Below, piece by piece: positions 35,801-46,000 of a stretch of 64,000 bases of DNA (position 1 is its first letter; every line of letters starts with the position of its first letter). The translations under genes were made by a program, and so were the position numbers. The DNA is taken from NCBI GenBank assembly GCA_023436065.1, contig JAEZKU010000024.1:248001-312000 (forward strand), written 5' to 3'. This stretch comes from Bacillota bacterium. Lineage in GTDB: Bacteria > Bacillota > Clostridia > Lachnospirales > Lachnospiraceae. The notes beneath the pieces are model-generated. The model had not been told where the DNA came from, did not search any database, and saw only the letters and a list, made by a program, of their open reading frames with translations.

Positions 35801-37088
35801 GCCACAGTGTATGATTAAGTTTATAGTCGTGAGCATAAGGATAGTCCCCATATGATAGATTATCTAAAAATGCATTTACCTCTTTTTTGTAAACAAAATC
35901 ACCATTTTTATTTGTACTGAATAACTCATTCAAATCAAAAGCAAACAAATCATCTTCGGTACTTAAATCTATGATTTTTTCGCCCATCATTTCAGATAAA
36001 CGATAAGTAAATAGACTTAGTTCGGGCATCTCATCATATTGATTATTACGAAGTGTTGTATCTCCTTTGGATTTTGCATTTTGCTCATCTGCATATGTCC
36101 AGTTATAAATTTGGTCCGGTGTATAATCCCCGCTAGCAAGAGCTTTAAATGGAGTACCAGAAAGTGACAAAGTGTATCTTGTCTTAAGATGCGAGAACAA
36201 TCTATCAGCCCTAAATGTATCAACACCTTCATGAGATTCATCTATTACGATAAGATCCCAATCAAGGTCATGAACCCATGATAGTTTCTCAAATTCTCCT
36301 CCGGCCCACTTTGCACCTTTTAAATCTTGCAATGAGAAAAATGCTATCATTTTAGCGTTGTCATTCTTTACCATTAATTTCAAAAAATTTTGGCGTGTTA
36401 TAGCAAGCGGAAAACAACTATTTGCAACTCTGTCATCGTTCATCACAAATTTATAGTCAGTATTATGGCTTATATAATTGTGGTAATCAATATACCAGCT
36501 ATCACTAATTGATGGGCGATTAGTTACTACTAACACTTTTTCTGCTTCCAGCTGTTTCATCAAATCATATGTTGCAAGAGTTTTACCAAAACGTGGTTTT
36601 GCATTCCAGAGGAACTTACTAGGCTGTTTTCCGGAGTTGAAGTAGTTAAAGGCTTGTGAGACAGCTTCTTGCTGTGAATCACGTAAAATATAGTCGAGCT
36701 TTTCCTCAGCTTTCAAATTCACACTTTGGGAAATAAATTCATCAGTATATTCTTCTGCTCGTCCCATTGAGCCATTAAAATAAAACCACTCTGTATTTGG
36801 TTTTCTGGTAATAGGTGGCTCATCGTTTTTACCGCGTTTTAATATCCATCGATGAAGAGGGTGGTCTGTGAAGTATTCTCCATCATTTTTGCAAGCTTTC
36901 TTTTCCCATAACTTCTCTACTGTTGCTCCTGAAGTATGTGTTTGTTCTTTAATACGTGTATCAGCATCCCTACCGGTGTAACCAATTTTCACGTATCCCT
37001 CAAGCTCAATATTGCTTGGAATAGTATATGCATATATTGTTGGGCGTACTGTTTTAATCGGGTTAATTAATGTTTTATCAGTACTCAT
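32817..37088 (-). CDS. Single-chain restriction-modification-like enzyme: GIY-YIG nuclease, SF2 helicase, adenine methylase
   Basis: A 1423-residue polypeptide. Residues 15-90 resemble a T5orf172/MUG113-type GIY-YIG nuclease (TIYAYTI, GYVKIGYTGRDADTR). An SF2 helicase follows: NAKPRFGKTLATYDL near 165 (Walker A), VIDESHEG near 281, SGTPFKAL near 310. Then comes a helical coupler and an Eco57I-like N6-adenine methylase with a weak motif I (YIDLYTKSGMYITEI near 990) and IGNPPYQES near 1088 (motif IV). The end is probably a target-recognition region. The order nuclease-ATPase-methylase-recognition resembles type ISP enzymes such as LlaGI but with GIY-YIG in place of Mrr. The start at 37088 overlaps the methyltransferase-like gene by 11 bp. 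Confidence 0.8.
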   Translation of the reverse strand: MSTDKTLINPIKTVRPTIYAYTIPSNIELEGYVKIGYTGRDADTRIKEQTHTSGATVEKLWEKKACKNDGEYFTDHPLHRWILKRGKNDEPPITRKPNTEWFYFNGSMGRAEEYTDEFISQSVNLKAEEKLDYILRDSQQEAVSQAFNYFNSGKQPSKFLWNAKPRFGKTLATYDLMKQLEAEKVLVVTNRPSISDSWYIDYHNYISHNTDYKFVMNDDRVANSCFPLAITRQNFLKLMVKNDNAKMIAFFSLQDLKGAKWAGGEFEKLSWVHDLDWDLIVIDESHEGVDTFRADRLFSHLKTRYTLSLSGTPFKALASGDYTPDQIYNWTYADEQNAKSKGDTTLRNNQYDEMPELSLFTYRLSEMMGEKIIDLSTEDDLFAFDLNELFSTNKNGDFVYKKEVNAFLDNLSYGDYPYAHDYKLNHTLWLLDRVASANALAELLRTHKVFKYYKIVVAAGDGEVVKDFYDEEIKSNLEKVKYAIKHNEKTITLSVGQLTTGVTIPEWTGIFILNNTVSSAQYMQAAFRAQNPWTFNENGERKSKTNAYVFDFAPERTLEIYRDFAVSLSGSNSGSVKDKVLEMLNFFPVISRDPNGKMIELDAESILSLPNKIKTEEVVRRGFMSNFLFANIDRIFGAPKVVVDILEQLPAEKQRRMVTEDIKVNDYYKDNEGHPAPNPDKVTETVDKVLGQPVFIVKFDETIVEKLEDLEMLAPNVTKTIDNVSDGIKTTYGVTAKQKEDIKKKIAEQVVETYNQVWNNVNNQISNVREEFDYQIKKATSISEKRELETKKEVVINETKEEANSLLTRAIEKTIIDVTTSAIETQENRIEKSKKDETESMVRDHLRGFARTIPVFLMAYGNRNTTLANIDEYTPDDVFQEIAGISETQFRFLRDGGDYIDENGEKKHFEGGLFDEVIFNASIGEFYDRRDEVADYLHNEDGLDIFAYIPPQKTNQIFTPRRVVKYMVDLLEDVEPDIFTNPEKKYIDLYTKSGMYITEIVKRLYHGLKNKIPDNKMRIKHILENQVYAVAPSNIIYNMVINYVFGIADDASKMNFVEYDLTPIGESGIVLDKLRELFGDDDLKFDVVIGNPPYQESDGGAQASARPIYQKFVRAAKELNPRYVDMVTPSRWYVGGKGLDDYRDEMLNDPHFRELHDWLTPDDIFPNTNIRGGVSYFLLDSEYDNKEKLVHVVTYEDNKVKNDCHRPLKIDGLDVLIRDSWAVEILEKVKHKSTDKTIMDYASPRKPFGFSTTFKKDDRFNSSSSGMTKPIKCYANATEGYVERADIDLHQEWIDQWKIYTSRANNIGTELPDDNLNTIIGEPQTVCTETYIVIGADLGLDRESVNNLSKYLKTKFSRYLHGLAKASQDATRSTYRFIPLQDFSSRSDINWELSSAEIDRQLYEKYGFTEEEAAYIDGKIKQM

Positions 37089-37845
37089 TATCCACTTCCT
37101 CCATCTCTTCTTTATAAACATCAGTAATGCATACCGGAACATATCTCATAATTTTTTCACGATTGTTATACTTTTCATCTAAAAAATCAAATATGGTAAT
37201 CTGCTCGTTCTTAACAGCATGGTATGATGAAGCCCAACCAAATTCTTTATTCTTTCCATCGATAATATCTTCAAGAGTATATTCCGTACGATTTACTATG
37301 AGTTTTTTTGTGCGTTTGTTAAGTGGCTTCTCAAGAGACCATTCACTAAATACTAGAGGATCACCATTTGTCGCCTCTCTAGTAAGGAAATTTCCCTGTG
37401 ATATATTGGCTGAGATAATTACTTTTGCACTATTCAAGACGTCATTATTTATACTTCCGTCAAGCGTTTTTACCGTTTCAACATAGAATTCATAGAATAC
37501 TTGATACATATTCATTACACAGTTTTGTGCATTATCTTCAAGAAGTTCGATGCCATACAAAGTACTTAACGCTAACAAAGAATAATTCTCATATTGAAGA
37601 AGAGTCTTTGAATACTCTTTTGACACCATATTGAGTTTTCTGCGTAGAATCTCAACTAGGAACGCACCCTCACCAGCAGCCGGTTCAAGAAATGTGGCAT
37701 TAATATCCTCACAGGCTTCTTTCACACCCGGCAAATCCAGCATATTCTTCACAGTCCAGAGAGGTGTAAACACTTCACCGTGTTTTTGCACTCGAACTCT
37801 GCTTTTGATTATTTTTTCGTTCGCCACTTCATTTATTGATGTCAT
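37078..37845 (-). CDS. Small DNA-methyltransferase-like protein (motif I only)
   Basis: A 255-residue protein. KHGEVFTPLWTVKNMLDL at residues 23-40 and TFLEPAAGEGAFLVEIL near 50-66 are the TP-x-x-V and SAM-binding motif I of N6-adenine methylases. The NPPY catalytic motif is not visible; the corresponding region reads VIISANISQGNFLTREA. The next gene has NPPY but a poor motif I, so the two may work as a pair. AAGGTGAT precedes the ATG, and its end overlaps the next start, so translation is coupled. Confidence 0.7.
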   Translation of the reverse strand: MTSINEVANEKIIKSRVRVQKHGEVFTPLWTVKNMLDLPGVKEACEDINATFLEPAAGEGAFLVEILRRKLNMVSKEYSKTLLQYENYSLLALSTLYGIELLEDNAQNCVMNMYQVFYEFYVETVKTLDGSINNDVLNSAKVIISANISQGNFLTREATNGDPLVFSEWSLEKPLNKRTKKLIVNRTEYTLEDIIDGKNKEFGWASSYHAVKNEQITIFDFLDEKYNNREKIMRYVPVCITDVYKEEMEEVDNEY

Positions 37846-38095
37846 TTCTTATCACCTTCAATCAGTATGTTTAGAAATATTAAACTCTTAGCAAGAAGTA
37901 TAACATAATTTGCACTCATTTTAAACATAAAACCTTGTATTCCTAACAAATACTGATATATTTTAGAGTCTTTCACAGTCGTCACCAGTGTAAATATCTA
38001 CCAATGCCTTTTCTGCTACTTCGACCTCCATGATAGTTACTTACTTAATTTCAATGTATAGTATATTTCCTGTTTTATAGAACGCGTCCTCACTA

Positions 38096-41000
38096 TTACT
38101 CGTGAATTTGCACGTCGACTGCGTTCTCTTCGCTTCTGACTTCGTACCTTTTTTCTGGCTTCCCATATACATTTACCAACTGGTGACTTGTTGAAAACGA
38201 GTTGTCCTCAAGATAGCTTTTGCTCCCAAAAATCAATTCTTCTATTGTTTGAGACTGGTATTCGTTCCAAGTCAGCTGCTCTTTGATAAGTTTTTCAACC
38301 TTTTTAATCAAAGTGAGATTATCCACATTTTCGGTATTATCGTCAGGCATGATTACAAACAAGTAATTTCTCGCGCGACTAATTGAGACGTTAATAATAT
38401 TGAGTTTATTAAGGAACATCTCCTTCGAAGCTGAGATAGAAGGGGGTGGGTTAAACAACGCAATGATGATATCGCACTCATCGCCTTGGAAACCGTGTAT
38501 TGTACCGACTTGAACATCTATATTCTTCGGCAACGTAGTAGAGGACATCAGTTTATCAATTAAATCTGATTGAGCTCTATAAGGCGCAATTAAACCTATA
38601 CGGAATACCTCATCATCTTCAGCTAATTCAATAAACGAAGATATGTATTTCATAAATTCAAAGGCAAAAAGAGCAGAATACACCTGATAGTTGCTTTTAC
38701 TCTGCAAGCGCTTGGGGCGATAAATACTCTCGTATTTACTCACAGGGAACTTTATAATATTAAGAGGCTTAACATTTATTGAATCACTAATAGTTAACGG
38801 ACGTTGACTATTAGAAGTTCGGCTGTGTTTCAAAACCCCACCATAAGCAAACCGGCTGAACACCTCCCCAATCTCTGGTATACTCCTATACTGAGTGGTT
38901 AGGAGTTCAATTTTGTATGCGTAAGGAACCGTCGTGGGGTTGGTAAATGAGTCGAGTTCCACCATAGAGTAAATGTTTTCGTTTTTCCAGATGTCTACAG
39001 TAGTTATAGGCTCTATCTGGAATGGATCTCCCGCAATGATAAATTTCTTAGGAGTCTTCTTATAAAGCGGATAGATTATATTTACCAACGGTATCATAGA
39101 CGCTTCATCAATTATGATGTAATCCCATTTTAAGGCATTCAAATGGAGTCGTGTGCTATCGTCTGGTAAAAAATAGTCGTAAGGAAACCGGGCAATAGTG
39201 GTTACTGTAACATTTCGTGTAAACGAACGAAGGTCAAAGGTCTTATCACGGAAAACACCGCTTTGTTCAATCGCGTTATCGTTTGTCGCGCCGAAGCGAA
39301 CCAACCAATTAAGATAGTTATGGTCTGTCCCCATGCTCTCCATCAAACGACGCACGAGAACATCCGCCGACTTGTTTGTCGGTGTTAAAACCAGAACCTT
39401 CAGATCCATGGTTTCCCTCATCATCGGAAGAATAACATCTCGCGCGAGGTATGTCGTTTTTCCTGTTCCGGGCGGACCAAAGACAAATTCGATATTTTCA
39501 CAGAGGTTCTCCTTCATATTGAAGTTATCTTCTAACCCATTTTCATCACCAAGCCTGACGAACGATTTCCGCAATTCCTCTATTAGGAAGACCGGATTCC
39601 TTGCTTCAATCCTCGCTTCTGTAACAAGCGACAAGTCAACGCCATCAATTTGGGCATTTGTACGGAGCTTTGCCCTGAGCGTGTATGACTTTACATTCAC
39701 AACTTCAACTGCCACTTTAACCGTCGGATGATTAGCAAAGTGCAATTCAAGAGGAATATCTGCAAGGTCTTCCATAGACTGAGGAATATAGCGGTTCGGA
39801 TGCTTTAAAACTAGGGTTCTTGATGTACCTTCCTCGCGCTCAACTTTAGAGAACGATATGGAGATTTCTCTACTGTTTGCATTAATTTCACCACTGTTTA
39901 TCGACTCCAATTCAAGCAGGGCTTTGAACCATCCGTATGAATACTTGTCAGCCTCTAACGCCTGTTGCTTTAAGTCTTCAAGACGAGCAATTTCCTTGAT
40001 TTCCCGTTCAGCCTGTTCCTTAACTTTTTCAATTCTCTTACTGATATCGACCGTCGGCTTTGAATAGTCGTCTTCATCAACTGGCGTATCCTCTGTATTA
40101 GCATCCTGTTGCTTAATCTGCTTTTTTGGTGTAGAAGTTGCTCGTTTCGAAATTTCTTCAACTACGCGCTTTACTGACTGTCTGACATCAGATGCAGTTT
40201 CTTCCGGTTCATCTTCGGGCGAGTCATCTTCCTCGTCTTTATCAGTAACAGAACCTTCTGAAACTTGTTTGCGCTTAGCATATTCTAAAAGAGCCTGCCG
40301 TTGTTCGTCATCTGACAGACCTAACGATTCACCGTAGGATGTAATGTCAACAACCTCATCAACGTCTTCCGTTACTTCTTCCTTTATTCCCAAAAGTCTG
40401 AACAGTTCGACCGCCTCGTCACATGATACATCATATAGTGGGTGCATGGTTTGAACAGTCAGTTCGCTTGCGGATACAAAATCCCCGTCGCTATTGACGA
40501 GCCACGGCTGATTTCTAAGCCGTTTTGCTTCGCTCGACTCGAAATTATCTGAACGACTGCTATAGTAAAAATATTTATATTTCCCGTACCAAACACTATC
40601 TTGAGACCAATAGTTATCATTTAATCGACCAAGTTCAATTAACTTGAGTAGCTGCGACCAAATAAAACAAGATTTATCTACAGATTGCTCATAAACGGTC
40701 GTTTCTATCAATTCTTTACAACCATCAATATAGTTTTCTCGCCATTCGGTATTCCATGTTGAACGTGGCCAAATAGACTTAATTTCATGTGCTTCTTGGT
40801 AGTTCAATTGACGTTGAAGGATTCGCGGCACATCCTTAACACCAAGTTCAGTAAAAAAGTTGACCAGCTCCTCTTTTTTATCTTCGCCAACAAGTTCTAA
40901 ATACTCTTTGAAACAAACAAATAGCGTATCAGGTTTTGGTTGAAACCATTGAGACAATGGTTCAGATGGCAGATAAAGCACTCTCGGTATTGCTCGATAT

Positions 41001-42910
41001 TGTTTTTCGTCATCTTCCGATTTGCATAAAATAAACTTTTGCTCTCGTAATAAATCAAGAAACGGTTTTAAGTTGCTCTGAGAGCATTCCTGATAATAAC
41101 GAAAGAATTTTTTAAAATGGGGTTTGGTATCTATGGGAACACCATCCTTGTATTGAGGGAGAATGATGTTATATATCTCGTCGCGCAATGACGGCTCGTT
41201 AATACCTAATTGTTTAATAAATGCAAGCGAGTCCTCATTTTGTAACAAAGCGCCATTAACTGTAGCGTAGCCGCTCCCACCTTCCGTCGGGAGAAACAAT
41301 ATTGCTTGCTTCTTTGCATCAAAAGCTGCGACAGCCTTCCTATCCTGATTGAGAAAAATCGGCTTTGTTTGAATGAGTTCAGTTCTACCCTTTGTTTCTG
41401 CAATCCACTTATAGAAACGATGCAACCACTCAATGCTTTGTTCCTCAATAAATGAAGCCGTTACTCCATCATAATTTGATCCATCTTCAACCGACCAGCC
41501 TTTGAGGATGTCGCCCTCGTCTAACCATACAGTCGTTATCGAATCGATATAATCGGTGAGTGCTTCGTTTTTACGACGTGTATCCTGACGGCCAAAGGAA
41601 GTAAACACCCACTTTGCTGTCGGATTCTTACTCAACACAGCAAGTTGTTCGTTGGAGAACAATTCTGCAATTTGAGGCACGAATGCCCAATAAGCATCTG
41701 CAGATTCCACATATCCATTTAAACTCGGAATGATAGCCTCGCTTTTAAACGCTTCCTTAATTGCAGTATAGAATGGCTTGAACGAGATTGCTTTCTTGCT
41801 ATTGACATCAATGAAACCACCCTCATCATACGGAATAATGTCAAAGATATTATCATCAATCAGCGGAACCTTTTCATTCCGTCCAATATCCCTAAGATAA
41901 ACAAGGCTATCCGCCACTAATTTTGACAGCAAAGAAATCATATCAATATTGTGCTGAATACCTGCTCGAATCCCCTCCCGGCTGTCAGTAAGCAGAAATG
42001 GGGCGTGGATAATGAAGTTTAAACCAGTAACTTCCTTTGTTGGGAAGAAGCAAAAGGCACTGTGCGCTTTGGGAATAAGATGTCCTTCGGCATCAATGAA
42101 GAAGCCAATGGAGTATGTATGGTTTCTTCCGTCATCACGGGAAAACAGCCACAACATATTGTCATATAGGTCGTCGCGGTTCTCTCCGTCATTTTGGGTG
42201 AGCCTTACTAACTCAGCTTTAGTATTATCAATGTTATGTGTATCCTCAACTGTCTTCCCATAAAGACCTAATATTCCAGAAATTTCAAACGATATATCCA
42301 TGAGGTTAGTCAGAAATAGTAAGGGATAATCAAGAGAGCGAAGCTTCTCCGAAATATCAGAATAGGCATCTTCGGCATTACGCTTGTCATGGTCAAATGG
42401 GAAGACAAACAGCGTTTCGTCGCTTCTTCTTCCAGCGTAATCAACCTCAAGACAAATTGGTACTATAAACCGCTCAATCTTGAAAAATATATTTGGGTCA
42501 TAGATATGCGGAGTAGCGGTGTATTGAAATACCGCCTTAAACCCCACACCAAACTTTCCTATTGTTGCTTCGTCTGTTTTATTCGATCCACCGACTGCGG
42601 TTATAGCATTTATATCGCCCAACGAACCATTCTCAAGGTCTTGGGCTTCTGTCGCAGGATCTGACACAGTAAAGCGGCGTGTACCGTTATGAGCAAATAT
42701 AAGTTTGTCTTTGAACAACTCGAAGCGGGCTGATGTCGCTTTTGCATCATCGGCGTTTTGAAGAAGCTCGTATATGAAGTGTGCTTGGTCAGAGTATTTC
42801 TCAACCACACTGTTCTTTACCCCACGTAGTGCAAATCCCTCGAGAGCTTTTGCACTCTCTGCTCTATTTACAGATAGAGCATTAAAATATGCTTCCTGTT
42901 GCTTTTCCAT
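38096..42910 (-). CDS. Sacsin-like GHKL ATPase fused to an SF1 helicase
   Basis: A 1604-residue protein. Residues 35-330 are a sacsin/Hsp90-like ATPase: FIYELLQNADDAKATSAR at 45-62, GDINAITAVG at 98-107 and IGKFGVGFKAVFQY at 117-130. A long middle region of unknown fold ends in an acidic and then coiled, charged stretch (about 890-1000, e.g. DKDEEDDSPEDEPEET). Residues 1140-1560 are a Upf1-like SF1 helicase: FGPPGTGKTTYLA near 1148, DEASMIP, AGDPFQIEPI, TTQYRSIPEIG, GTIHGFQGDE near 1470 and NVSISRARNYL. It sits 250 bp upstream of the methylase-like gene on the same strand, with its own GTGAGGT site. Defence role inferred. Confidence 0.8.
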   Translation of the reverse strand: MEKQQEAYFNALSVNRAESAKALEGFALRGVKNSVVEKYSDQAHFIYELLQNADDAKATSARFELFKDKLIFAHNGTRRFTVSDPATEAQDLENGSLGDINAITAVGGSNKTDEATIGKFGVGFKAVFQYTATPHIYDPNIFFKIERFIVPICLEVDYAGRRSDETLFVFPFDHDKRNAEDAYSDISEKLRSLDYPLLFLTNLMDISFEISGILGLYGKTVEDTHNIDNTKAELVRLTQNDGENRDDLYDNMLWLFSRDDGRNHTYSIGFFIDAEGHLIPKAHSAFCFFPTKEVTGLNFIIHAPFLLTDSREGIRAGIQHNIDMISLLSKLVADSLVYLRDIGRNEKVPLIDDNIFDIIPYDEGGFIDVNSKKAISFKPFYTAIKEAFKSEAIIPSLNGYVESADAYWAFVPQIAELFSNEQLAVLSKNPTAKWVFTSFGRQDTRRKNEALTDYIDSITTVWLDEGDILKGWSVEDGSNYDGVTASFIEEQSIEWLHRFYKWIAETKGRTELIQTKPIFLNQDRKAVAAFDAKKQAILFLPTEGGSGYATVNGALLQNEDSLAFIKQLGINEPSLRDEIYNIILPQYKDGVPIDTKPHFKKFFRYYQECSQSNLKPFLDLLREQKFILCKSEDDEKQYRAIPRVLYLPSEPLSQWFQPKPDTLFVCFKEYLELVGEDKKEELVNFFTELGVKDVPRILQRQLNYQEAHEIKSIWPRSTWNTEWRENYIDGCKELIETTVYEQSVDKSCFIWSQLLKLIELGRLNDNYWSQDSVWYGKYKYFYYSSRSDNFESSEAKRLRNQPWLVNSDGDFVSASELTVQTMHPLYDVSCDEAVELFRLLGIKEEVTEDVDEVVDITSYGESLGLSDDEQRQALLEYAKRKQVSEGSVTDKDEEDDSPEDEPEETASDVRQSVKRVVEEISKRATSTPKKQIKQQDANTEDTPVDEDDYSKPTVDISKRIEKVKEQAEREIKEIARLEDLKQQALEADKYSYGWFKALLELESINSGEINANSREISISFSKVEREEGTSRTLVLKHPNRYIPQSMEDLADIPLELHFANHPTVKVAVEVVNVKSYTLRAKLRTNAQIDGVDLSLVTEARIEARNPVFLIEELRKSFVRLGDENGLEDNFNMKENLCENIEFVFGPPGTGKTTYLARDVILPMMRETMDLKVLVLTPTNKSADVLVRRLMESMGTDHNYLNWLVRFGATNDNAIEQSGVFRDKTFDLRSFTRNVTVTTIARFPYDYFLPDDSTRLHLNALKWDYIIIDEASMIPLVNIIYPLYKKTPKKFIIAGDPFQIEPITTVDIWKNENIYSMVELDSFTNPTTVPYAYKIELLTTQYRSIPEIGEVFSRFAYGGVLKHSRTSNSQRPLTISDSINVKPLNIIKFPVSKYESIYRPKRLQSKSNYQVYSALFAFEFMKYISSFIELAEDDEVFRIGLIAPYRAQSDLIDKLMSSTTLPKNIDVQVGTIHGFQGDECDIIIALFNPPPSISASKEMFLNKLNIINVSISRARNYLFVIMPDDNTENVDNLTLIKKVEKLIKEQLTWNEYQSQTIEELIFGSKSYLEDNSFSTSHQLVNVYGKPEKRYEVRSEENAVDVQIHE

Positions 42911-43045
42911 TGGTATGACCTCACTTAATTATTTTCGGATACTATGGCATTAAATTGCATTTCATAATAAGTATTTATTAATAAGCGACTTTATAGCTAT
43001 AGAATCTATGCTTCCATTTACATCATCATAGGATACAATCAAGTT

Positions 43046-46000
43046 TTAACCTTCGATTATACCGTGCTTATTGTAAACAGCTTTTTTGTCTTCCCATCGT
43101 TTCCTATAATAACTATCAGTCATCATTCCACAATGCTCCCAGTAAAATAACATTCCACTTTCCGCATCATCAATAGTGAAATCTGGTACTTTAATGCCGT
43201 CCTCCTTGAGGTGAAGTTCTTTTTCATACTCGTAAACAATTCCGGCTTCATAAAGCATATTCGCAATAATTACTTCTGACTTTGAACGGACCAACTCACC
43301 CTTAAGTGTTTTATGAATAAGCGATGCTTCATAATACCTTTGTTTGTATTCGATTATTTCGGGCTTCTCAAATAGGCTGGTGAAACGGCGCGCAATGTCT
43401 GAAAAAACCTTAGAAGAGTATTTTCTTAAATGATATGCTTCATCGTTATACAAGATAATAAGACGTTCCGTTTGCCGAGTAATAGCGGTGTATAGCAATT
43501 CCTTTGACAACAAGCCGCACGGCTCGCCTAACACGAGTATGACCTTTCGGAACTCACTCCCTTGAGCCTTATGAACGGTGAGAGCGTATGCAAGTTCTAA
43601 ATCGGAATTACCTTCATCGCTAACCACTGATGGCCAATTATAGTTATGTTCAGGTTGTGAACTAAACTTAACTTGATGTGTGTTTTTCATATCCTTTGGT
43701 TTTTGCCATATCCTTTCGACGATTCCAACTTCGCCGTTGGCAACAAAATTTTGGCAGTTATCTACCGGATACCCGCTCAGTTTTTGATTACGAATGTTAA
43801 TAACCTTATCACCAAAAACAATACCATCCGTTCCAAGTATATTTTTTGTGCCTCGTTTTTTGAATATATCAGTCGATAATCCTGACTTTGAACGATATTG
43901 CTGATGAATATATCTGTTAATAGTTGCTGTTCCGATAGTAGCATTGTTACGATACGCTGATAAAATTTGCCAATCATCAACCATATGTGGCTTTGAACCA
44001 AAATTCATCCACCCATTATTAATGGTACCACCCAATGATAAATCAAAACCCTTTATATCACCTAAGTCATCCATTCCAGATTCTTCTACAATCGTTTCGA
44101 GAATAAGTTGCTCCAGTTCCTCAGGCGTTTTCCATGTCTTAAAAGTGATGTTCTTTCCGCACTTATTCCCTTGAAGGTGTACAAATATTTCATCATCTAG
44201 CTCTGTATTAGTGTCAGCATACCATTCAGCGAGCGCTATGTCAGACCGTTCGTCCCCATTAATATTCTGCTGGCGTCGGGTTACGGTTAATTCTCCATAA
44301 CTCTTCCCGACTCGTGGAAAATCCTGAATATCCTTTTTTAAATGGCGAACAAGATCAACAAAAGGTCTACCCGCACCTATGGGAGGCAACTGGTTAGGGT
44401 CTCCCACTAAAATAATGCGATGTGCCATTCGCAGGGCTTGCATAAGCGCACCGAACATTTCTTCTGTCAGCATAGAGCATTCATCTATAATAACTGTTAG
44501 AGGCACATCTTTTGCCTCTACTTCCGATAACTTATATCGCATAGTATTAAATTCAAATCTACTGTTTTGAATTAGAAACTGAGCAACCGTTTTAGCGTCA
44601 AAATTGACACCTTGCTTTTGCAAAGCTTGACTCATCCTAACACGAGCTTTTCCAGTAGGCGCGAGTAACAATACCCCACCGTCACGAATTTGAGGTGACT
44701 TACATAGTAATGACAGTAAGGTCGTTTTTCCGGTTCCTGCTCCTCCGACTAGTACGGAAAGGCGCGATTCAGCAAGCTCTTTTAATATAGCGCTTTTTTC
44801 TTGCCTAGCGCATTTTTCAGAATCTGTTAGTTCAGAAGTTTTAAAAGCATCGTCAACTATTCTCCTCCAGTTCTCTGAAATTTCATGTCTTTTAGCATTG
44901 ACTCTTTTATTAACAGCTTTTCGTATTACATCATCAATCTCCGCTAATCTCCTAAGCTGATAAGCGACACTTCCATCTGCACATTCAACGACTGTTAACT
45001 CATCAGATAAAAAACTTTGTATGCTGTTTAATACATCGCTAGTTACTCGACAACTTGGCTCAATTGGTAGTTCATTTATTTCAATAATTAGATTGTTTAA
45101 CGGAAAGACAGTATGCCCTGTTTCGGCTTGTTTTTCAATGACACTAACAGCGATTGCTCGAATTCTGCGTTCATCATTATCACAATCCAATGCTGTCGGT
45201 GAATCCAGTGGATACATATCACGGATTTCTTTGGGTGGAAATACCGCAATATCCACTTTGCGTACTGAAATCTTAAATTCATCAGCACATATTCTTGTGC
45301 GTTCATATAGTAAATATGGATTTTCAATGATTTCTCTGTCAGTACAATTAATGCCTGTTTTCTGACGATATTCATTATTAAACAAGGCATTTGCTTGATC
45401 AACATTTAACGATAGCCGTGACATCAACCAGAACAATTGCTTTCGCTCACCAGAGAGACAAAGGAATGCATTTTGCTCTGTTTTCCCGATTGAAGCTGCT
45501 ACATCTGCACTAAAAAAATTCTTTGGAACGCGTATAGCATCGCTAACAAATTCTTCATATGATGCGTTTCTGTTTATCTTATTTTTAATTTCATTTGCAA
45601 TTACAATTCCAAATTTGAAACCTAAGGAGCATAACAACGGACCCAATCCGGGAAAAGAACCACGATCAATCCAAACTTCTTCCAAACATTTGTTCGTCCA
45701 TTCAATACACTCCTGCCAATTACCAGGTATACATTCTTTAATGATTCTTAAAGCCTTTATTGTTTGCAGCAAAACGCTGATTACTGCATCATAAGACAGG
45801 TGCTCTGTAGCGTATGAAAATTCTTCAAAGTAATCATCTTCAGCGAAAACGGTTATTGTTTTTATATCAAATTCCGGATGTGTTTCAGCATATTTCATCA
45901 TCTCATGATATGGAAGAAGAAAGCCATTTTTTCGGTCATTACGAATGGTATGCCCTATCATCGTTTCCCAGAGTATGGAGTGTAATTCTCCCTCGTTAGT

